A stretch of DNA of 64,000 nt from Achatina immaculata (lineage: Eukaryota; Mollusca; Gastropoda; Stylommatophora; Achatinidae), in NCBI GenBank assembly GCA_009760885.1, contig CM019713.1, positions 79,798,247 to 79,862,246 of the forward strand. Reading direction: 5' to 3'. Under the pieces are notes generated by a model. That model saw only the letters and a program-made list of their open reading frames with translations, searched no databases and was not told where the DNA came from. Shown one piece after another: positions 10,628 to 21,679 of this stretch. The first letter of the stretch is position 1. Each line of letters starts with the position of its first letter. The position numbers and the translations under genes were made by a program.

Positions 10628-11667
10628 CCGACAATAGAAAAGTTTTATGGGCATTAAAGAATCTGAAAAATGGTAAATCACCAGGATGTGATGAGATAAC
10701 AGCTGAATTTATTAAAGCAGGAGGAAAGGAGTGTGCAACAATATATCATGCACTGTGCAAAAAGTTATGGCATTCGGGTATTTGGCCAAAAGAATGGAAA
10801 AGAACTGTATTCATACCATTGCCAAAAAATGGTAACCTGGAATTATGCACAAACTACAGAACTGTTGCGCTGATTAGTCACGTCAGTAAAATTATGTTAA
10901 AAATCAAAATGGTAGACTTCGACAGAAAATAGAAGAAGTCAATATGGTACAACCTGGTTTCAGGCAAGGAAGAGGATCAAGATATCATATATTCAATCTA
11001 AGATTAATAATAGAGAAATGCAGAGAGTTTAATGTGAATTTATTTACTCTTTATAGACTACTCAAAGGCATTTGATTGTGTACAACACCAGAACCTTTAG
11101 GAAATAATGGAAAAAATTGGATTTCCAACTCATTTAATACAATTAACATCACTGCTGTATCTAGACCAACAAGCAGCAGTAAGAATAAATAGTGAAACAA
11201 TAACTTGGTTTGACATAAAACGAGGGGTCCGTCAGGGGTGCATATTGTCACCTTACTTATTTAACTTGTATACTGAAATATATAATGCAGAATGTTAGAG
11301 AAGATGTAGACAAAGAATATTACGATGCCATAATAATTGGGGTTATGAAACAGCAGAGATTAGATATGCTGATGACACAGTGTTGATGTCCACAACACAA
11401 AAAGGAATGGAAAAACTAATTACGTCAGTCCGTAAGAACAGCGAAGAGCAGAACCTCTATCTTAATGCAAAGAAAACTAAATTGATGACAACTGACAAAA
11501 CAAATAAGGAAGCTGAAAGATATATAAATGAAGAAAAATTGGAAGAAATGGAGAGTTTTGAATATCTTGGATCACTACTAACTAATAATGGAGATACAAT
11601 GAGGGAAATTAAAAGGAGCACATCTATCGCTCTTCAGAAAGTAAAACAAATAAAGAATCTGTGGAGA
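10628..11667 (+). mobile_element. LINE family D: reverse transcriptase domain, decayed
   Basis: Starting near 10628 the plus strand encodes LKNGKSPGCDEITAEFIKAG, the N-terminal RT motif of RTE-like LINEs. It is followed by the IPLPKNGN and NYRTVALISHVSKIML blocks (10820-10890). FIDYSKAFD is at about 11050-11080, GVRQGCILSPYLFNLYTE at 11227-11279 and [10 protein letters not shown] near 11362-11391. The thumb region YLNAKKTKLM, then YLGSLLTNNGD, runs to 11679. Several frameshifts and stops separate these blocks. The copy ends at 11667, where a minus-strand CR1-like element begins. Relatives are at 39360-39735 and 57237-58140. Confidence 0.85.
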
Positions 11668-12753
11668 TTGATTGATTGATCTTTATTTCAAAAGGGTTAA
11701 GAATTGGGCACGCAGGCCTGTCTGACATTCTGCCCTTTAACATATATCTTTCACTCTATTTCAGACATTCTACATATATGCTGTTCATATAACAAACATA
11801 ACTAACTTTAGAGCTGAGATACATAAAATAAAATATAACATTTACGTTTCGCTCTTAAACATTCACTCAGTACAGAAGTAACTACATACATTATAAATGA
11901 CTATCTACTAAACAAAATTTTCGGGACTATTCAGAAAACAATTAATTGTATTCGGTGTCTGTAGGAGCAGTTTAAAATAACTTTTAAGTTTTATAATTCA
12001 TGGAGGCATGTAGTCGACATCAAATTGATATTGGGAAAGCTTGTAGTTATAGGAAGGAGTATAATTTATATTTTTTATATAGGATGGGAGGGTATTCCAA
12101 AGAGGAGCAGCAGAATAACTAAAGCTTTTCTTGTAAAGATCAAGTCTAGGTTTTGGAAGACATATGTTGTTCAAGCGTTGGTTGCACTTTGGGCTAAATT
12201 TAAACAGGTTCCATAGATAAGGCGGGGCATGCCGTGAAAGAATTTGATGTACTAATTTTGCTTTTTTGAAGAGGAACCTGTTCTTAAGAGGTAGTATTTT
12301 GCTACGTTTGTGATGATTAGTTGTTTGTGCTTGATCTTTGTCACTAATATGCTTTAATGCTCGGTTTTGGAGAGAGCAAAGCCTCTTTGTATTTGACACT
12401 GAGCAACCGCCCCAAACTGTTGAGCAATAGTCTAAATGTGTTTGTATATGAGATATGTAGTATGTCTTCCTAGTGTCTTGATCGATGAAGTGCTTGATTT
12501 TAGTTAATTGGTATACTTTTTGTGCTATGAGTTTTGTTAGACATTGCACATGAGAGTTCCAGGTCAGATGTTGGTCAATAATAAGACCAAGTGTTTTGTG
12601 CTCGCTAAGTTTTCTATCTGTGATGTTTTTGTACAGAGCCGAAGTTTTGTTTTTGTTGCGTTTTGTAGTTTCTGTCTTGTTGTTATGAGCATTGATTTTG
12701 TTTTATCGGTGTTTATAATCATGCCATTATTTTTGCTCCATAGAGAAGAGTTC
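11668..12753 (-). mobile_element. LINE family E (CR1/L2-like), 3' end
   Basis: The minus frame at 11998-12549 (183 codons) is the C-terminal part of a CR1/L2-type reverse transcriptase. It shows TYYISHIQTHLDYCSTVWG and LCSLQNRALKHI, the conserved YxxPHLxYCxxxWG and LQxRAxRxI region, and then an LWNTLP-like block. Just upstream (12560-12750), in shifted frames, are the NTDKTKSML and LTWNSHV blocks that normally precede it. On the minus strand the 3' end at 11668-11690 is an (ATCA)n-type tail, as expected for CR1/L2 elements. The 5' end is truncated at 12753 against the right inverted-repeat arm. Confidence 0.85.
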
Positions 12754-12870
12754 TGATTTCTGATGATCTAAGGGATATAACTAATAATTATAGTAGAGTC
12801 GCGTATGATTTAGTCCCTTCCGTCTGGACTAATAACACAATTTCCTCTTATAAATTTCACATACATTTCA
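12754..12870 (-). repeat. Right arm of the long inverted repeat
   Basis: This is the reverse complement of 9831-9948. Its outer edge (about 12870) meets a mariner transposase fragment that stops abruptly at a conserved block. Its inner edge meets the truncated CR1-like LINE. Both edges are therefore breakpoints. Confidence 0.85.
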
Positions 12871-12874
12871 CTAC

Positions 12875-13291
12875 AAAACATGTTCCACTGTTTTGATTGT
12901 TCTTTAGTTTCTGGTTGAAAACGATGAACTCAAGCCTCATCCAGTGTCACAAATTGCTGCAGAAACTTGTCAGGATCTGCAGAAAAATGGCCAAGATTGT
13001 CTCTTGACATGTTGAGACGCTGTCGTTTGTGATCAGCTCCAAGAAGCTTCGGGACCCATCGAGCAGAGACCTTTGTCATTTGAAGATCATTGTGAACAAT
13101 GGCTTGAACACGTTCCATGGAGATGCCCAACACAGTAGCAATGTACTGCTCACTTAGTCGTCGATCCTCCATTATCATGTCATGGATTCTCCCGGTAGTT
13201 TCTTTCAGTGGATACCGTTCTTGTTCTTCCTGAACGGGGATCATCTTCCAGACTGTCTTTTCCACGTTTGAACTGAGCTGCCCATTCTGTC
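12875..13291 (-). pseudogene. mariner transposase N-terminal half, truncated
   Basis: On the minus strand this encodes the DNA-binding half of a SETMAR-like mariner transposase. At 13225-13291 is WTEWAAQFKRGKDSLEDDPR, the conserved second helix-turn-helix lead. After a frameshift comes the open frame 12930-13265 with RRLSEQYIATVLGISMERVQ and SARWVPKLL. It ends with FVTLDEA where the first catalytic D of the DDE domain (usually GDE) is expected. Just past it is QPETKEQSKQW, a typical mariner block, after which the sequence stops matching at about 12875. The catalytic second and third residues are therefore missing. Confidence 0.85.
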
Positions 13292-14630
13292 CACGTTTAT
13301 AGCACTACCAAAGAAACCAGGTGCAAAGGAATCTGATGACCACCGGACTATCAGCCTCTCATGTCACATAACGAAGTTACTTCTGAGAATCATTATGATA
13401 AGAACAAGAAAAAAGATAAAAGTGGAAATAGCAGATGAACAGTTTGGATTTGTTGAAGCAAATGGAACACAATATGCCATTTATGCTTTACGAACACTAA
13501 CAGAATGAGCGTTAGAAGTACAGAAAGATCCCTACCTATGCTTCATTGATTACACCAAGGCATTCGACAAGGTGAAACATAATGAAATTATTAAAATGCT
13601 TGAAGACATCAGTATAGACAGCAAAGACCTGGGGATTGTAAAACATCTATATTGGCAGCAAGAAGCAGCAGTTCGCGTTGAAAATAGAACTGGGAAATAT
13701 CAATCGATAAAACAAGAGATGCGACAAGGATGTGTACTATCTAGATAACATTTTTCTCTGTACAACGAGAATATTCTAAGAACGATCATCACGGAACCAG
13801 GCATAAAAATTGGAGGATACAATATTAACAACCTTCGGTATGCTTACGACACAGTACTGATAGCTGAGACTCAACAAGACCTGCAAAATCTCTTGGATAA
13901 AGTCGCCAAAGAAAGTGAACAGAAAGGCCTTACTTTGAACATCAAAAAGACACAGACTATGATTCTGTCTAAGAAACAGAATCCACCAGCATGCAGTATA
14001 CAATTAAACGGAACTATTCTAAAGCAGGTGCAGAAATTCAAATACCTTGGAGTAGTAATAACTTCAGATAGGAAATGCAGAACATAAATTAGGAACAAAA
14101 TAGGCCAAGCAAAGTCTTCATTTCAGAGAATGAGAAACATATTAAACAATAAATCCTTAACAATGAATGTTAGAAACCGAGTTCTAAAATGCTATACTGA
14201 ACCTATCTTGTTATATGGAAGTGAATCATGGACAATAGCAAGGTCTGCATACAAATCATTGGAAGCAGCAGAAATGTGGTTTATTAGAAGAATGTTGCGA
14301 ATCCCCTGGACAGTAAAAATAACCAATGAAGAATGTATGAGAAGAGCTGGAGAGACAAAAAAACCTTGTCAAAAAGATAAGAGAGAGACAATGTACTTTC
14401 ATAGGACATGCAATGAGAAAAGGGGGCATTGAAAATATTATAGCAATAGGAAAAATAGAAGGAAGAAGATCAAGAGGAAGACCAAGAGAAATGATACTAG
14501 ACAGTCTGACGGGATGGTGTGAGAGGAGATCACCAAATGAGCTGATGGCCTGCATGAAGGATCATGTACTCTGGAGAAGCATAATAGCCAACGCCTTTCG
14601 ACACGGCACCTGATGATGATGCTGCTGTAA
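13292..14630 (+). mobile_element. LINE family A, 5'-truncated copy 2
   Basis: This copy begins at the RT block [12 protein letters not shown], joined directly to the mariner fragment, and runs to the 3' end. Recognisable are [11 protein letters not shown] at about 13540-13572 and NNLRYAYDTVLIAE near 13829-13865. In the latter the active-site YADD has become YAYD. Also present are the thumb (13893-14087), GSESWTIARS (near 14220) and the C-terminal [15 protein letters not shown] (14458-14500). Stops at about 13506 and 13747 and two frameshifts make it inactive. Its ORF ends in TGATGATGATG, which is also the start of the element's tail. It is close to the intact copy at 17359-20319. Confidence 0.9.
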
Positions 14631-14911
14631 GAAGGGAAACTCTCCCCTATTCTCCACCATATCCTCACGGATCTCCTTCTATGATAAGCCCTTGATGCAG
14701 AGCTAGCGAATGTCTCCCCGAACTGAAACATTTATCCATTTTCACAATTTCTGTCACCTCTTACCACTTCTGTAGCCTGTAAAAAAATTGCTTGCAGTTA
14801 ATTTCTTGAAACTTGATGTTTAATCTTACATTAATCTGATCTACAAAAGCACATAATATCAACTATGCGCTTCATGTATGTGTACCTTATGCCGAGAACT
14901 TATCAATCACC
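14631..14911. other. Short stretch without recognised features
   Basis: No gene or repeat could be supported between the family A tail and the minisatellite in intron 5. The minus frame at 14438-14731 is an antisense shadow of the LINE plus chance sequence. Confidence 0.4.
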
Positions 14912-15070
14912 CTCGTATCTTCATCTGTAGCAACTTACTTTAGTGCAGTTATATTTTCTGTAGTAACGTATTTTACTGTGCATAAAGGTTCTGTAGTAAC
15001 TTACTTTACTGCACATATCGTTTCTGTAGCAAGTTACTTTACTGCAGATATCGTTTCTGTAGCAACTTAC
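14912..15070 (-). repeat. Donor-containing minisatellite, 33-bp unit, at the start of intron 5
   Basis: Read on the minus strand, the intron begins GTAAGTTGCTACAG and this block is repeated about five times with a 33-bp period. Three of the five units preserve GTAAGT (the authentic donor, and copies about 66 and 132 bp downstream). The others read GTAACT and ATACGT. The first unit starts exactly at the exon border at 15071. Reading through from the exon meets an in-frame TAA after ten codons, so use of a downstream copy would truncate the protein. Confidence 0.8.
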
Positions 15071-15307
15071 GTGTATCGCAGAAACGTCCCAAGTAACCAG
15101 GCACGCAATGAAGACATCCACCATCATATTCACTGCACTCAAGATTTAAACACTTTTCGCTGCAGACAGATGAGCAGTTATGTCCGTAAGTACCAAAATC
15201 GCAACCGTGTCCACATATTCCAGTGATCAAGTTGCATACTCCGCCAAACTGACATTGGCAAGTATGATTGCAGTATGCTCCATAAGTGTCGCTTGGGCAG
15301 ACTGTTT
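15071..15307 (-). CDS. Host gene exon: two EGF-like modules
   Basis: This is an internal exon of 237 nt (79 codons), flanked by TTTTAG on the acceptor side and GTAAGT on the donor side, phase 1 at both ends. The frame starts with VCPSDTYGAYCNHTCQC and continues through GVCNLITGICGHGCD. It then has GTYGHNCSSVCSEKC and ends GYLGRFCD. The spacing of cysteines, with G-x-Y/F-G before cysteine, is that of MEGF/SREC-type (laminin-like) EGF modules in secreted or receptor proteins. It joins in frame to the FTP exon at 21789-22004 (GG then E). In molluscs FTP plus EGF arrays occur in lectin-like secreted proteins and in receptor tyrosine phosphatase-like proteins; which of these it is cannot be said, because the 3' exons were not found. 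Confidence 0.85.
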
Positions 15308-16429
15308 CTAAAACACGGAAAAGTAAAATAACGCTGGCAGTGTTTATAATACCGACATTGCAAATACAAATTAGGAATAGAATTAAACGAGATTAGACTA
15401 TTTTATGTGTCTTCCAGTTCTATTACTGTATGTCAGGAAATAATCACTAAAATGATACATCTAACCTGTCTTCCTCCACTGAAATAAATCGAAGACAATA
15501 AAATGTGAGATTACCAGGGGCACTAGCAAAGTTTCTTTGCTCAGTTCTTTAAGTTGACGTGGAAAACTAAAATGGAAAACGAGGTAAGGCTTAGAAAGGA
15601 TAGTGACAAGAATGTATTTTACATATAAGTAGAAGACAATCAACATTCTTGGGATATACAGTAGGAAAAAAAAGAGGAATTTTGAAAAATTATTACCAAA
15701 GGGAAGATACTTGCTGACTGAAGAACATGGAGTTAAACGGAGAAAAAAACAACGAGGTGATAGGTAGGAAGAGAAAGGAAAGAGAAAACAGCGATAACGA
15801 AAAGATGTAGTAACCCCCATTTCCATAAATGAATATCCACTAGTGTCCATAATTGTACAGCACATGATGATGATAATCAAAATCATTTTACATGTAACTG
15901 AACAAAAATTAAATTGTGAAAGTAAGGCAGTCGTTGTATACATAGTGCCAAAGTCTCCGTGCCAGCCATATATGCATCTTATGCTCTTTTATAAGATGCT
16001 TAAGACTACTGATATAGTTCTATACGCGTCACTATGTGTGCTGAGTCTTGCTACAACACATGTTTAAGGAAGTGGCGAGGGGAACATTAGTGACGTGGTC
16101 ATGTGACTGAATGCTTACTAAACTTGGCCACAAGAGGGTGTTATGGCGGGACTTTTGGAGAGATATCAGCTGTGTCAAAGCTAAAGGATGGACTATGAGA
16201 GTATTCAAGGTTTTTATCCGTCTATATGAGTGCTGAGAAAGTGTTTGAACATGAGTATATATGTGAGATCTTGGAGCTGGACTTGTGCTTGGACCTGTTC
16301 TTCAATGAAGGGGTTGCGTCTGAGTCACGGTAAAAGCAAACGTGAAGTGTTCGATTGTTTGAATGTTGTTGTATGTTGAGCTGTCGTTTTTACACAGTTT
16401 ATGCAATAGAAGCATCATTAACCAGGAAG
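15308..16429. other. Intron 4 of the host gene, 3' part
   Basis: Non-coding by inference. A 160-codon minus frame at 15461-15943 is hydrophobic but shows no recognisable family and lies in the intron, so I do not call it a gene. The acceptor for the EGF exon lies at 15308-15309. Confidence 0.5.
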
Positions 16430-16990
16430 AAAAAAAACAGTAAAGTCTATATTCCTACAATGAACAAAGAGACAAACCTATTTTGTATAATCAACAAAGA
16501 GGTAAACCTATTTCTTGTAATAAACAAATAGGTAAACCTACATTCTTTAATGAACACATAGGTAAATCTACTTTTCTAATTAAGAAACGCCTACTCACTT
16601 GCAACAGAAACACTTTTGTTGATTGCCCTGAACAGTCAGTAATACAGATGTTTTTGTAATGAGCATAAAACACGTTATTTTCTAATAAAACAGATACACT
16701 TACTTGTCTGTAATGAACAGTTAAATTTACTTGTCTGTAATAAACATTTAAATATGCTTGTCTGCAATGAACATTTAAGTTTATTTGTCTGTACTGAGCA
16801 GACTTACTATCTTGTAATGAATAGCAAAACATCCTCGTTTGTTACGAACAATCAGTACTCGTTTGTTATGAACGATCAAATGTATGACATAAACAAATAG
16901 TCGAACTTTATGGTATCAAAACAACAGAATTAAAACACACTCGTGTGCAGAAGTAGAAACAGTTAACCTACTTCCATATGTTTCCCGTTA
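16430..16990 (-). repeat. Degenerate minisatellite inside intron 4, about 31-37 bp units
   Basis: On the minus strand units share a GTAxxTTTAACTGTT or GTTTACCT-like core preceded by TACAGACAA or GGAAACATATGGAA. The piece at 16936-16990 matches the donor-proximal array at 21690-21800 (GTTAACTGTTTCTAC, GGAAACATATGGA). The array seems to be the same one, now separated by about 4.7 kb of later insertions: LINE A, LINE E and LINE B fragments. Confidence 0.65.
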
Positions 16991-17340
16991 TACTAGGGGC
17001 ATCACGCATACTAAATCACAATTTACATATCTTTGGCTTTCCTGCAAGTCATTTAAATAACAACATAATCATTGAAGGTATAAGAATTAACAGTTTTAGC
17101 CTGATGTGGCGTGGCCTAGCTAGAAGACAGGGAACAGGGTTGGTAACTTATATCTCCAGAGCGAGTCAGTTTCTCAGTAGAAAAGACGTGGAAACATCGA
17201 ACGCTGCATGTACTTGGGTTTAGATTAAATTACAAAGTCTAAGACGTATTAGGCGTCTGTATAGTAATACAAATGCATCACCCGTGTTGTACGTTCACTT
17301 TAAGACTACGAAAGATGATGTTTAAACCGTTAAATTCGGA

Positions 17341-20300
17341 TATATATCATCATCATCATTATGTGCCGTGCCGACTGGCGTTGGCTATTATGCTTCTCCA
17401 GAGTACGCGATCCTTCATGCATGCCATCAGCTCAGTTGGTGATCTCCTCTCACACCATCCCGTCAGACTGTCCAGTATCATTTCTCTTGGTCTTCCTCTT
17501 GATCTTCTTCCTTCTATTTTTCCTGTTGTTATAATATTTTCAATGCCCCCTCTTCTCATTGCATGTCCTATGAAAGTACATTGTCTCTTTCTTATCTTTT
17601 TGACAAGGTTTTTTGTCTCTCCAGCTCTTCTCCTACATTCTTCATTAGTTATTTTTGCTGTCCAGGGGATTCGCAACATTCTTCTAATAAACCACATTTC
17701 TGCTGCTTCCAATGATTTTTGTGCAGACTTGCCTATTGTCCATGATTCACTTCCATATAACAAAATAGGTTCAATATAGCATTTTAGTACTCGTTTTCTA
17801 ACATTCATTGATAAGGATGTGTTGGTCAATATGTTTCTCATTCTCTGAAATGCACTCTTTGCTTGGCCTATTCTGTTCCTAATTTCTGTTCTGCATTTCC
17901 CATCTGAAGTTATTACTGCTCCAAGGTATTTGAATTTCTGCACCTGCTTTAGAACAGTTTCGTTTAATTTAATACTGCATGCTGGTGGATTCTGTTTCTT
18001 AGATATAACCATAGTCTGTGTCTTTTTGATGTTCAAAGTAAGGCCTTTCTGTTCACTTTCTTTGGCGACTTTATCCAAGAGATTTTGCAGGTCTTGTTGA
18101 GTCTCAGCTATCAGTACTGTGTCGTCAGCATACCGAAGGTTGTTAATATTGTATTCTCCAATTTTTATGCCTGGTTCTGTGATGATTGTTCTTAGAATAT
18201 TCTCGCTATACTGAGAAAAAAGGTCTGGAGATAGTACACATCCTTGTCGCACCCCTTGTTTTATAGGTTGATATTTTCCAATTCTATTTTCAACTCGAAC
18301 TGCTGCTTCTTGCTGCCAGTATAGATGTTTTACAATCCTCAGGTCTTTGCCGTCTATATTGATGTCTTCAAGCATTTTAATAATTTCATTATGTTTCACC
18401 TTGTCAAATGCCTTGGTGTAATCAATGAAGCATAAGTAGAGATCTTTCTGTACTTCTAAAGCTCTTTCTGTTAGTGTTCGTAAAGCATAAATGGCATTGT
18501 GTGTTCCCTTTCCTTCAACAAATCCAAACTGTTCATCTGCTATTTCCATTTTTATCTTTTTCCTTGTTCTTCTCATAATTATTCTCAGAAGTAGCTTTGT
18601 TATGTGACATGAGAGGCTGATAGTCCGGTGGTCGTCACATTCCTTTGCACCTGGTTTCTTTGGTAGTGCTATAAACGTGGATTTAATCAGGTCACTGGGA
18701 ATATAACCACTGTTGTAAATGTCATTCAGTAACTTGGTTATTATTTTTATTCCTGTCTCCTCTAGTGCCTCTATTTCTTCTATTGTTATATTATCAGGCC
18801 CAGTCGCTTTTCCTTTCTTCATGTGTTTGATGGCATCTATGATTTCATCTTCAAGTATTGGTGGTCCCTCACAATTTTCAGTATCTGGTGTTAATTCTGG
18901 TCTTTCTCCTCCATATAGCTCACCGATATACTCTGTCCACCTGTCCACAATGTCTTCTTTTCCCATTAACATTTTACCTTCTTTCGATTTCAGGCATCCT
19001 GTGGTATATTTTGTTTTCTTGCCTGTGAGTTCATTAATTCGTTTGTGCATGTTTTTGCTGTCTTTAATATGAGAGTCCTCTATCTGTCTGCACTGCTCAT
19101 TTAACCACACTTCTTTTGCTTCTCTGCATTTGCGTCTTATTTCTTTATTTATCTTGTTATATTTTTTCTCGTTATTTTTACTCCTCCTCCTCTTGTCCAT
19201 CAGTCCTAAGATGTCGTCTCTCATCCATTTATTTTTAGGGGCTTCTTTTTTTGGTGGTATTATCTCCTTAACAGTTTGGTGGATAGAATCTCTTAACATT
19301 TCCCATTGTTCATCTATACTATTTATCTTTGCTATTGCATTGTATCTATTTGTTATAATAACTTTGTATTGTTCTCTCAGTTCTTGGTCATTTTTAAGAA
19401 GTTCTGTATTCAGTTTGATGTTTCTCACTTTTCTGCCTGCTTTCTTTAGTTTTATTCTAACTTTTCCACAGAGTGGATCATGGTCACTATTGCAGTCAGC
19501 TCCTGGCATGGTTTTTGTTGTCAGTAATGCATTGCGGAATCGTTTGTTGATTAATATGTAGTCTATCTGATTAAAAGTCTTTTTGTCTGGACTGCACCAC
19601 GTTGCCAGTCTTCGAGGATGTTGTTTAAACCAGGTGTTTCCTACAACCATGCTGTGTATTCTTGCCCATTCAATTAATTTATAACCTCTGTCATTCCTCT
19701 CCCCCAGTCCATAGTCACCAACGATGTCTGAAGTTCTTCCCTTACCAACTTTGGCATTAAAATCTCCCATGACTATGGTAACTTCATGTGACTTTGTGTG
19801 TTTTAGTGCTGTCTCTATGTCATTGTAAAATAGCTGTAAATCTTCTTCAGAGCTTTCAGATGTTGGAGCGTACACTTGTATAATATTTATGTTTATTGGT
19901 TGTCCTTTCAGTTGGGCTAGCAGGACTCGGTCCGAGATGTTCAAATATCCTACAATTGTCCTTGCCGTCTGTTCATCAAATATAATTCCTACTCCTCGTT
20001 CATGTTTCTCACTTCCTGAATATATTATTGTATATTTATCTGAGTTTATCTTCCCTGCACCTGTCCATCTAACTTCACCCATTCCTAATATGTTGATCTT
20101 CATCCTTTCCATTTCCATCTTTACATTTTGTAATTTTCCAGCCTGGAATAAAGTTCTAACATTCCATGTTGCTATTTTGAACTTGTTAGTTTTGCCACCA
20201 GTAGCTTGATGACGATCTGGCCTCACCTGTGGCTCGTGAGCTGCCCTACCGGACGAGGCTGTTCCAGAGGAACATCCATTAGCGTCGTTCATGATGAATC

Positions 20301-20610
20301 GATTATTCTGTTTAAGCATAATTATTCTTGGGAATTACAACAGTGGTTTCCCGTTGCCTTCTGTTGGTTTGTGTACGGACTCTCCGCTAGCCTTTGGACT
20401 CCCTGTCCTACCCGCAAGGCAGCGGGAGCAAGAGGTTTTAAGGCGCCTCTGACCCGCCTGGTATTCCCTTCACTGAGCACCTGAGGCACTTTATAGGAGT
20501 AGTAGAGCCACCTACTACCCCACCTCGCTCTCTGAGTCTACCGCCAGTTGGTCCGCGCCTGCTTATTTGGATAACTCCTTATTCACAGGGATCCTCCATA
20601 TCTGGAGGAC
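17341..20610 (-). mobile_element. LINE family A, apparently full-length insertion in intron 4
   Basis: The element comprises a GC-richer 5' region (about 20320-20610), one long ORF (17359-20319) and, with no separate 3' UTR, a tail of ATG/TGA triplets (17341-17360). The 5' region differs clearly in composition from the AT-rich surroundings. Exact 5' border and target duplication were not resolved. It lies antisense-neutral to the host gene, on the same (minus) strand, within intron 4. Two decayed relatives are in the window. Confidence 0.85.
17359..20319 (-). CDS. Endonuclease-reverse transcriptase of an RTE-like LINE
   Basis: This is an uninterrupted 986-codon ORF, so the copy may be recent. 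Residues about 45-290 form an apurinic-type endonuclease: TWNVRT (51-56), the catalytic E in GEVRW (82), QVYAPTSE (148-155), GDFNAK (185-190), QIDYILI (251-257) and SDHDPL (278-283). A basic linker follows. Reverse transcriptase spans about 490-800: GKATGPDNI (503-511), [18 protein letters not shown] (552-569), FIDYTKAFD (631-639), [10 protein letters not shown] (689-698) and the active site YADD (730-733). The C-terminal part has GSESWTI, then [10 protein letters not shown] and [11 protein letters not shown]. Length and order fit RTE-clade LINEs, some of which are labelled craniofacial development protein 2-like in databases. The first ATG was chosen, and a second Met lies nine residues on. 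It acts by nicking DNA and copying its own RNA into the genome. Confidence 0.92.
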   Translation of the reverse strand: MLKQNNRFIMNDANGCSSGTASSGRAAHEPQVRPDRHQATGGKTNKFKIATWNVRTLFQAGKLQNVKMEMERMKINILGMGEVRWTGAGKINSDKYTIIYSGSEKHERGVGIIFDEQTARTIVGYLNISDRVLLAQLKGQPININIIQVYAPTSESSEEDLQLFYNDIETALKHTKSHEVTIVMGDFNAKVGKGRTSDIVGDYGLGERNDRGYKLIEWARIHSMVVGNTWFKQHPRRLATWCSPDKKTFNQIDYILINKRFRNALLTTKTMPGADCNSDHDPLCGKVRIKLKKAGRKVRNIKLNTELLKNDQELREQYKVIITNRYNAIAKINSIDEQWEMLRDSIHQTVKEIIPPKKEAPKNKWMRDDILGLMDKRRRSKNNEKKYNKINKEIRRKCREAKEVWLNEQCRQIEDSHIKDSKNMHKRINELTGKKTKYTTGCLKSKEGKMLMGKEDIVDRWTEYIGELYGGERPELTPDTENCEGPPILEDEIIDAIKHMKKGKATGPDNITIEEIEALEETGIKIITKLLNDIYNSGYIPSDLIKSTFIALPKKPGAKECDDHRTISLSCHITKLLLRIIMRRTRKKIKMEIADEQFGFVEGKGTHNAIYALRTLTERALEVQKDLYLCFIDYTKAFDKVKHNEIIKMLEDINIDGKDLRIVKHLYWQQEAAVRVENRIGKYQPIKQGVRQGCVLSPDLFSQYSENILRTIITEPGIKIGEYNINNLRYADDTVLIAETQQDLQNLLDKVAKESEQKGLTLNIKKTQTMVISKKQNPPACSIKLNETVLKQVQKFKYLGAVITSDGKCRTEIRNRIGQAKSAFQRMRNILTNTSLSMNVRKRVLKCYIEPILLYGSESWTIGKSAQKSLEAAEMWFIRRMLRIPWTAKITNEECRRRAGETKNLVKKIRKRQCTFIGHAMRRGGIENIITTGKIEGRRSRGRPREMILDSLTGWCERRSPTELMACMKDRVLWRSIIANASRHGT

Positions 20611-20784
20611 TTTCACCATCCGCCACCTGTGACGTATCATGCACTTAGATAGAATATAAATATATATTAGCCCACATATAAAATGAATGTACGATCCCGC
20701 ACATTTCGTTAAGTGATCAATCACCAAGTCTGCTGTACGTGAACACGAAAGGGGTGCAAATTTCTAAAACACATTCATACCAGT

Positions 20785-21240
20785 TTGAAATTTAGAAGGT
20801 TTAAAATATTTAACCTAGAATTATTCTTAAACGATTTGCAGCCATTTTCTCTTGAATTACATATACCATCTAACTGCCCAAGACGAGACAAAAGAATATT
20901 AACTAAAGAGCTCCAGAGAAATATTTTACAAGCATGTTCTATAAAAGATGTAAGAGTAAAACATCAGACGAAGCCATCATGGATAAAACCTGAAATACTT
21001 CATGTTATGAGATAACGTGACCTGGCACACACACAAAGAACATACCACATATGACATATACAAACACATTTAGATTATTGCTCTACAATCTAAGATGATT
21101 GCTGTGTCAAAAACGCTTCGAAAGGGAGCGGTAAATCTTATCAGTGACACAGATCATGCTCAGACAACACACAACCACAAACGTATCAAAATTCTACTTC
21201 TCAAGAACAATGCCAAATTCATACATCACAAATGTTATTT
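20785..21240 (+). mobile_element. LINE family E (CR1/L2-like) remnant with internal deletion
   Basis: The frame at 20785-21015 ends VRVKHQTKPSWIKPEIL, a block typical of the linker between endonuclease and RT in CR1-like LINEs. It is immediately followed (21040-21230), in broken frames, by HTHLDYCST and an AQTTHNHKRIKILLLKN block. That second part matches the C-terminal RT region of the copy at 11668-12753. Everything between linker and C-terminus, including the RT palm, is gone. The same linker block is also present at 57143-57236. Confidence 0.75.
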
Positions 21241-21440
21241 GCTGAAATACTGAATGCTGTGTGTTCTTCATTTAAGCGTTCTATTTTTACTTTCATATTT
21301 TCTGACAAGTCAGTTCATCACAAGTATTCTAACGCCCAAATATTGGATGTTGTATGTTCTTCATTTATACGTTCGAGTCTCACTTTTATACTTTCTACCA
21401 AGTTAATTCATCAAATTCTATCACAGAATGCTCGTCTTAT
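21232..21440. repeat. Two-copy tandem duplication, about 108 bp
   Basis: Two imperfect head-to-tail copies share GTTCTTCATTTA, then a CTTTCATATTTTCTGACAAG-like block and TTCATCAxA. Their frames are not conserved. Nothing indicates function. Confidence 0.6.
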
Positions 21441-21493
21441 CAAAGGAATCTGTTTAAATTTAAGATTGCCATTTTTTATATTTTAACAGCAAT

Positions 21494-21640
21494 TTCTTTT
21501 TTACGGCTACAAGGTATCTTTTCTTCTTTCCAAATTTTATTAAACATCCTCTGTAGTTGTCTCATGTTCTCATTGTTGATAGACTTTAACATTTCGGGTG
21601 TTATTTCATCTTCATATGCAGATTTATTGTTAAACCTATA
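21494..21640 (-). mobile_element. LINE family B fragment (RT N-terminal part)
   Basis: This short minus-strand piece is homologous to 975-1105 and to 34520-34640, for example at AAACATYCTCTGTAR and the CTTTCCAAATTTTATTAAAC block. It encodes part of the region just before the RT palm. It is too short to say more. Confidence 0.7.
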
Positions 21641-21679
21641 TTCATATATTTTTCAAAGAAGAAATAAATAGATCGCTCA

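Noticed and set aside
15461..15943. 160-codon minus-strand hydrophobic ORF
   Set aside because: Lies within intron 4, has no recognisable motif and has a biased composition. Kept only as a note.
18719..20209. Plus-strand ORFs of 106-143 codons
   Set aside because: Antisense shadows of the intact LINE A ORF.
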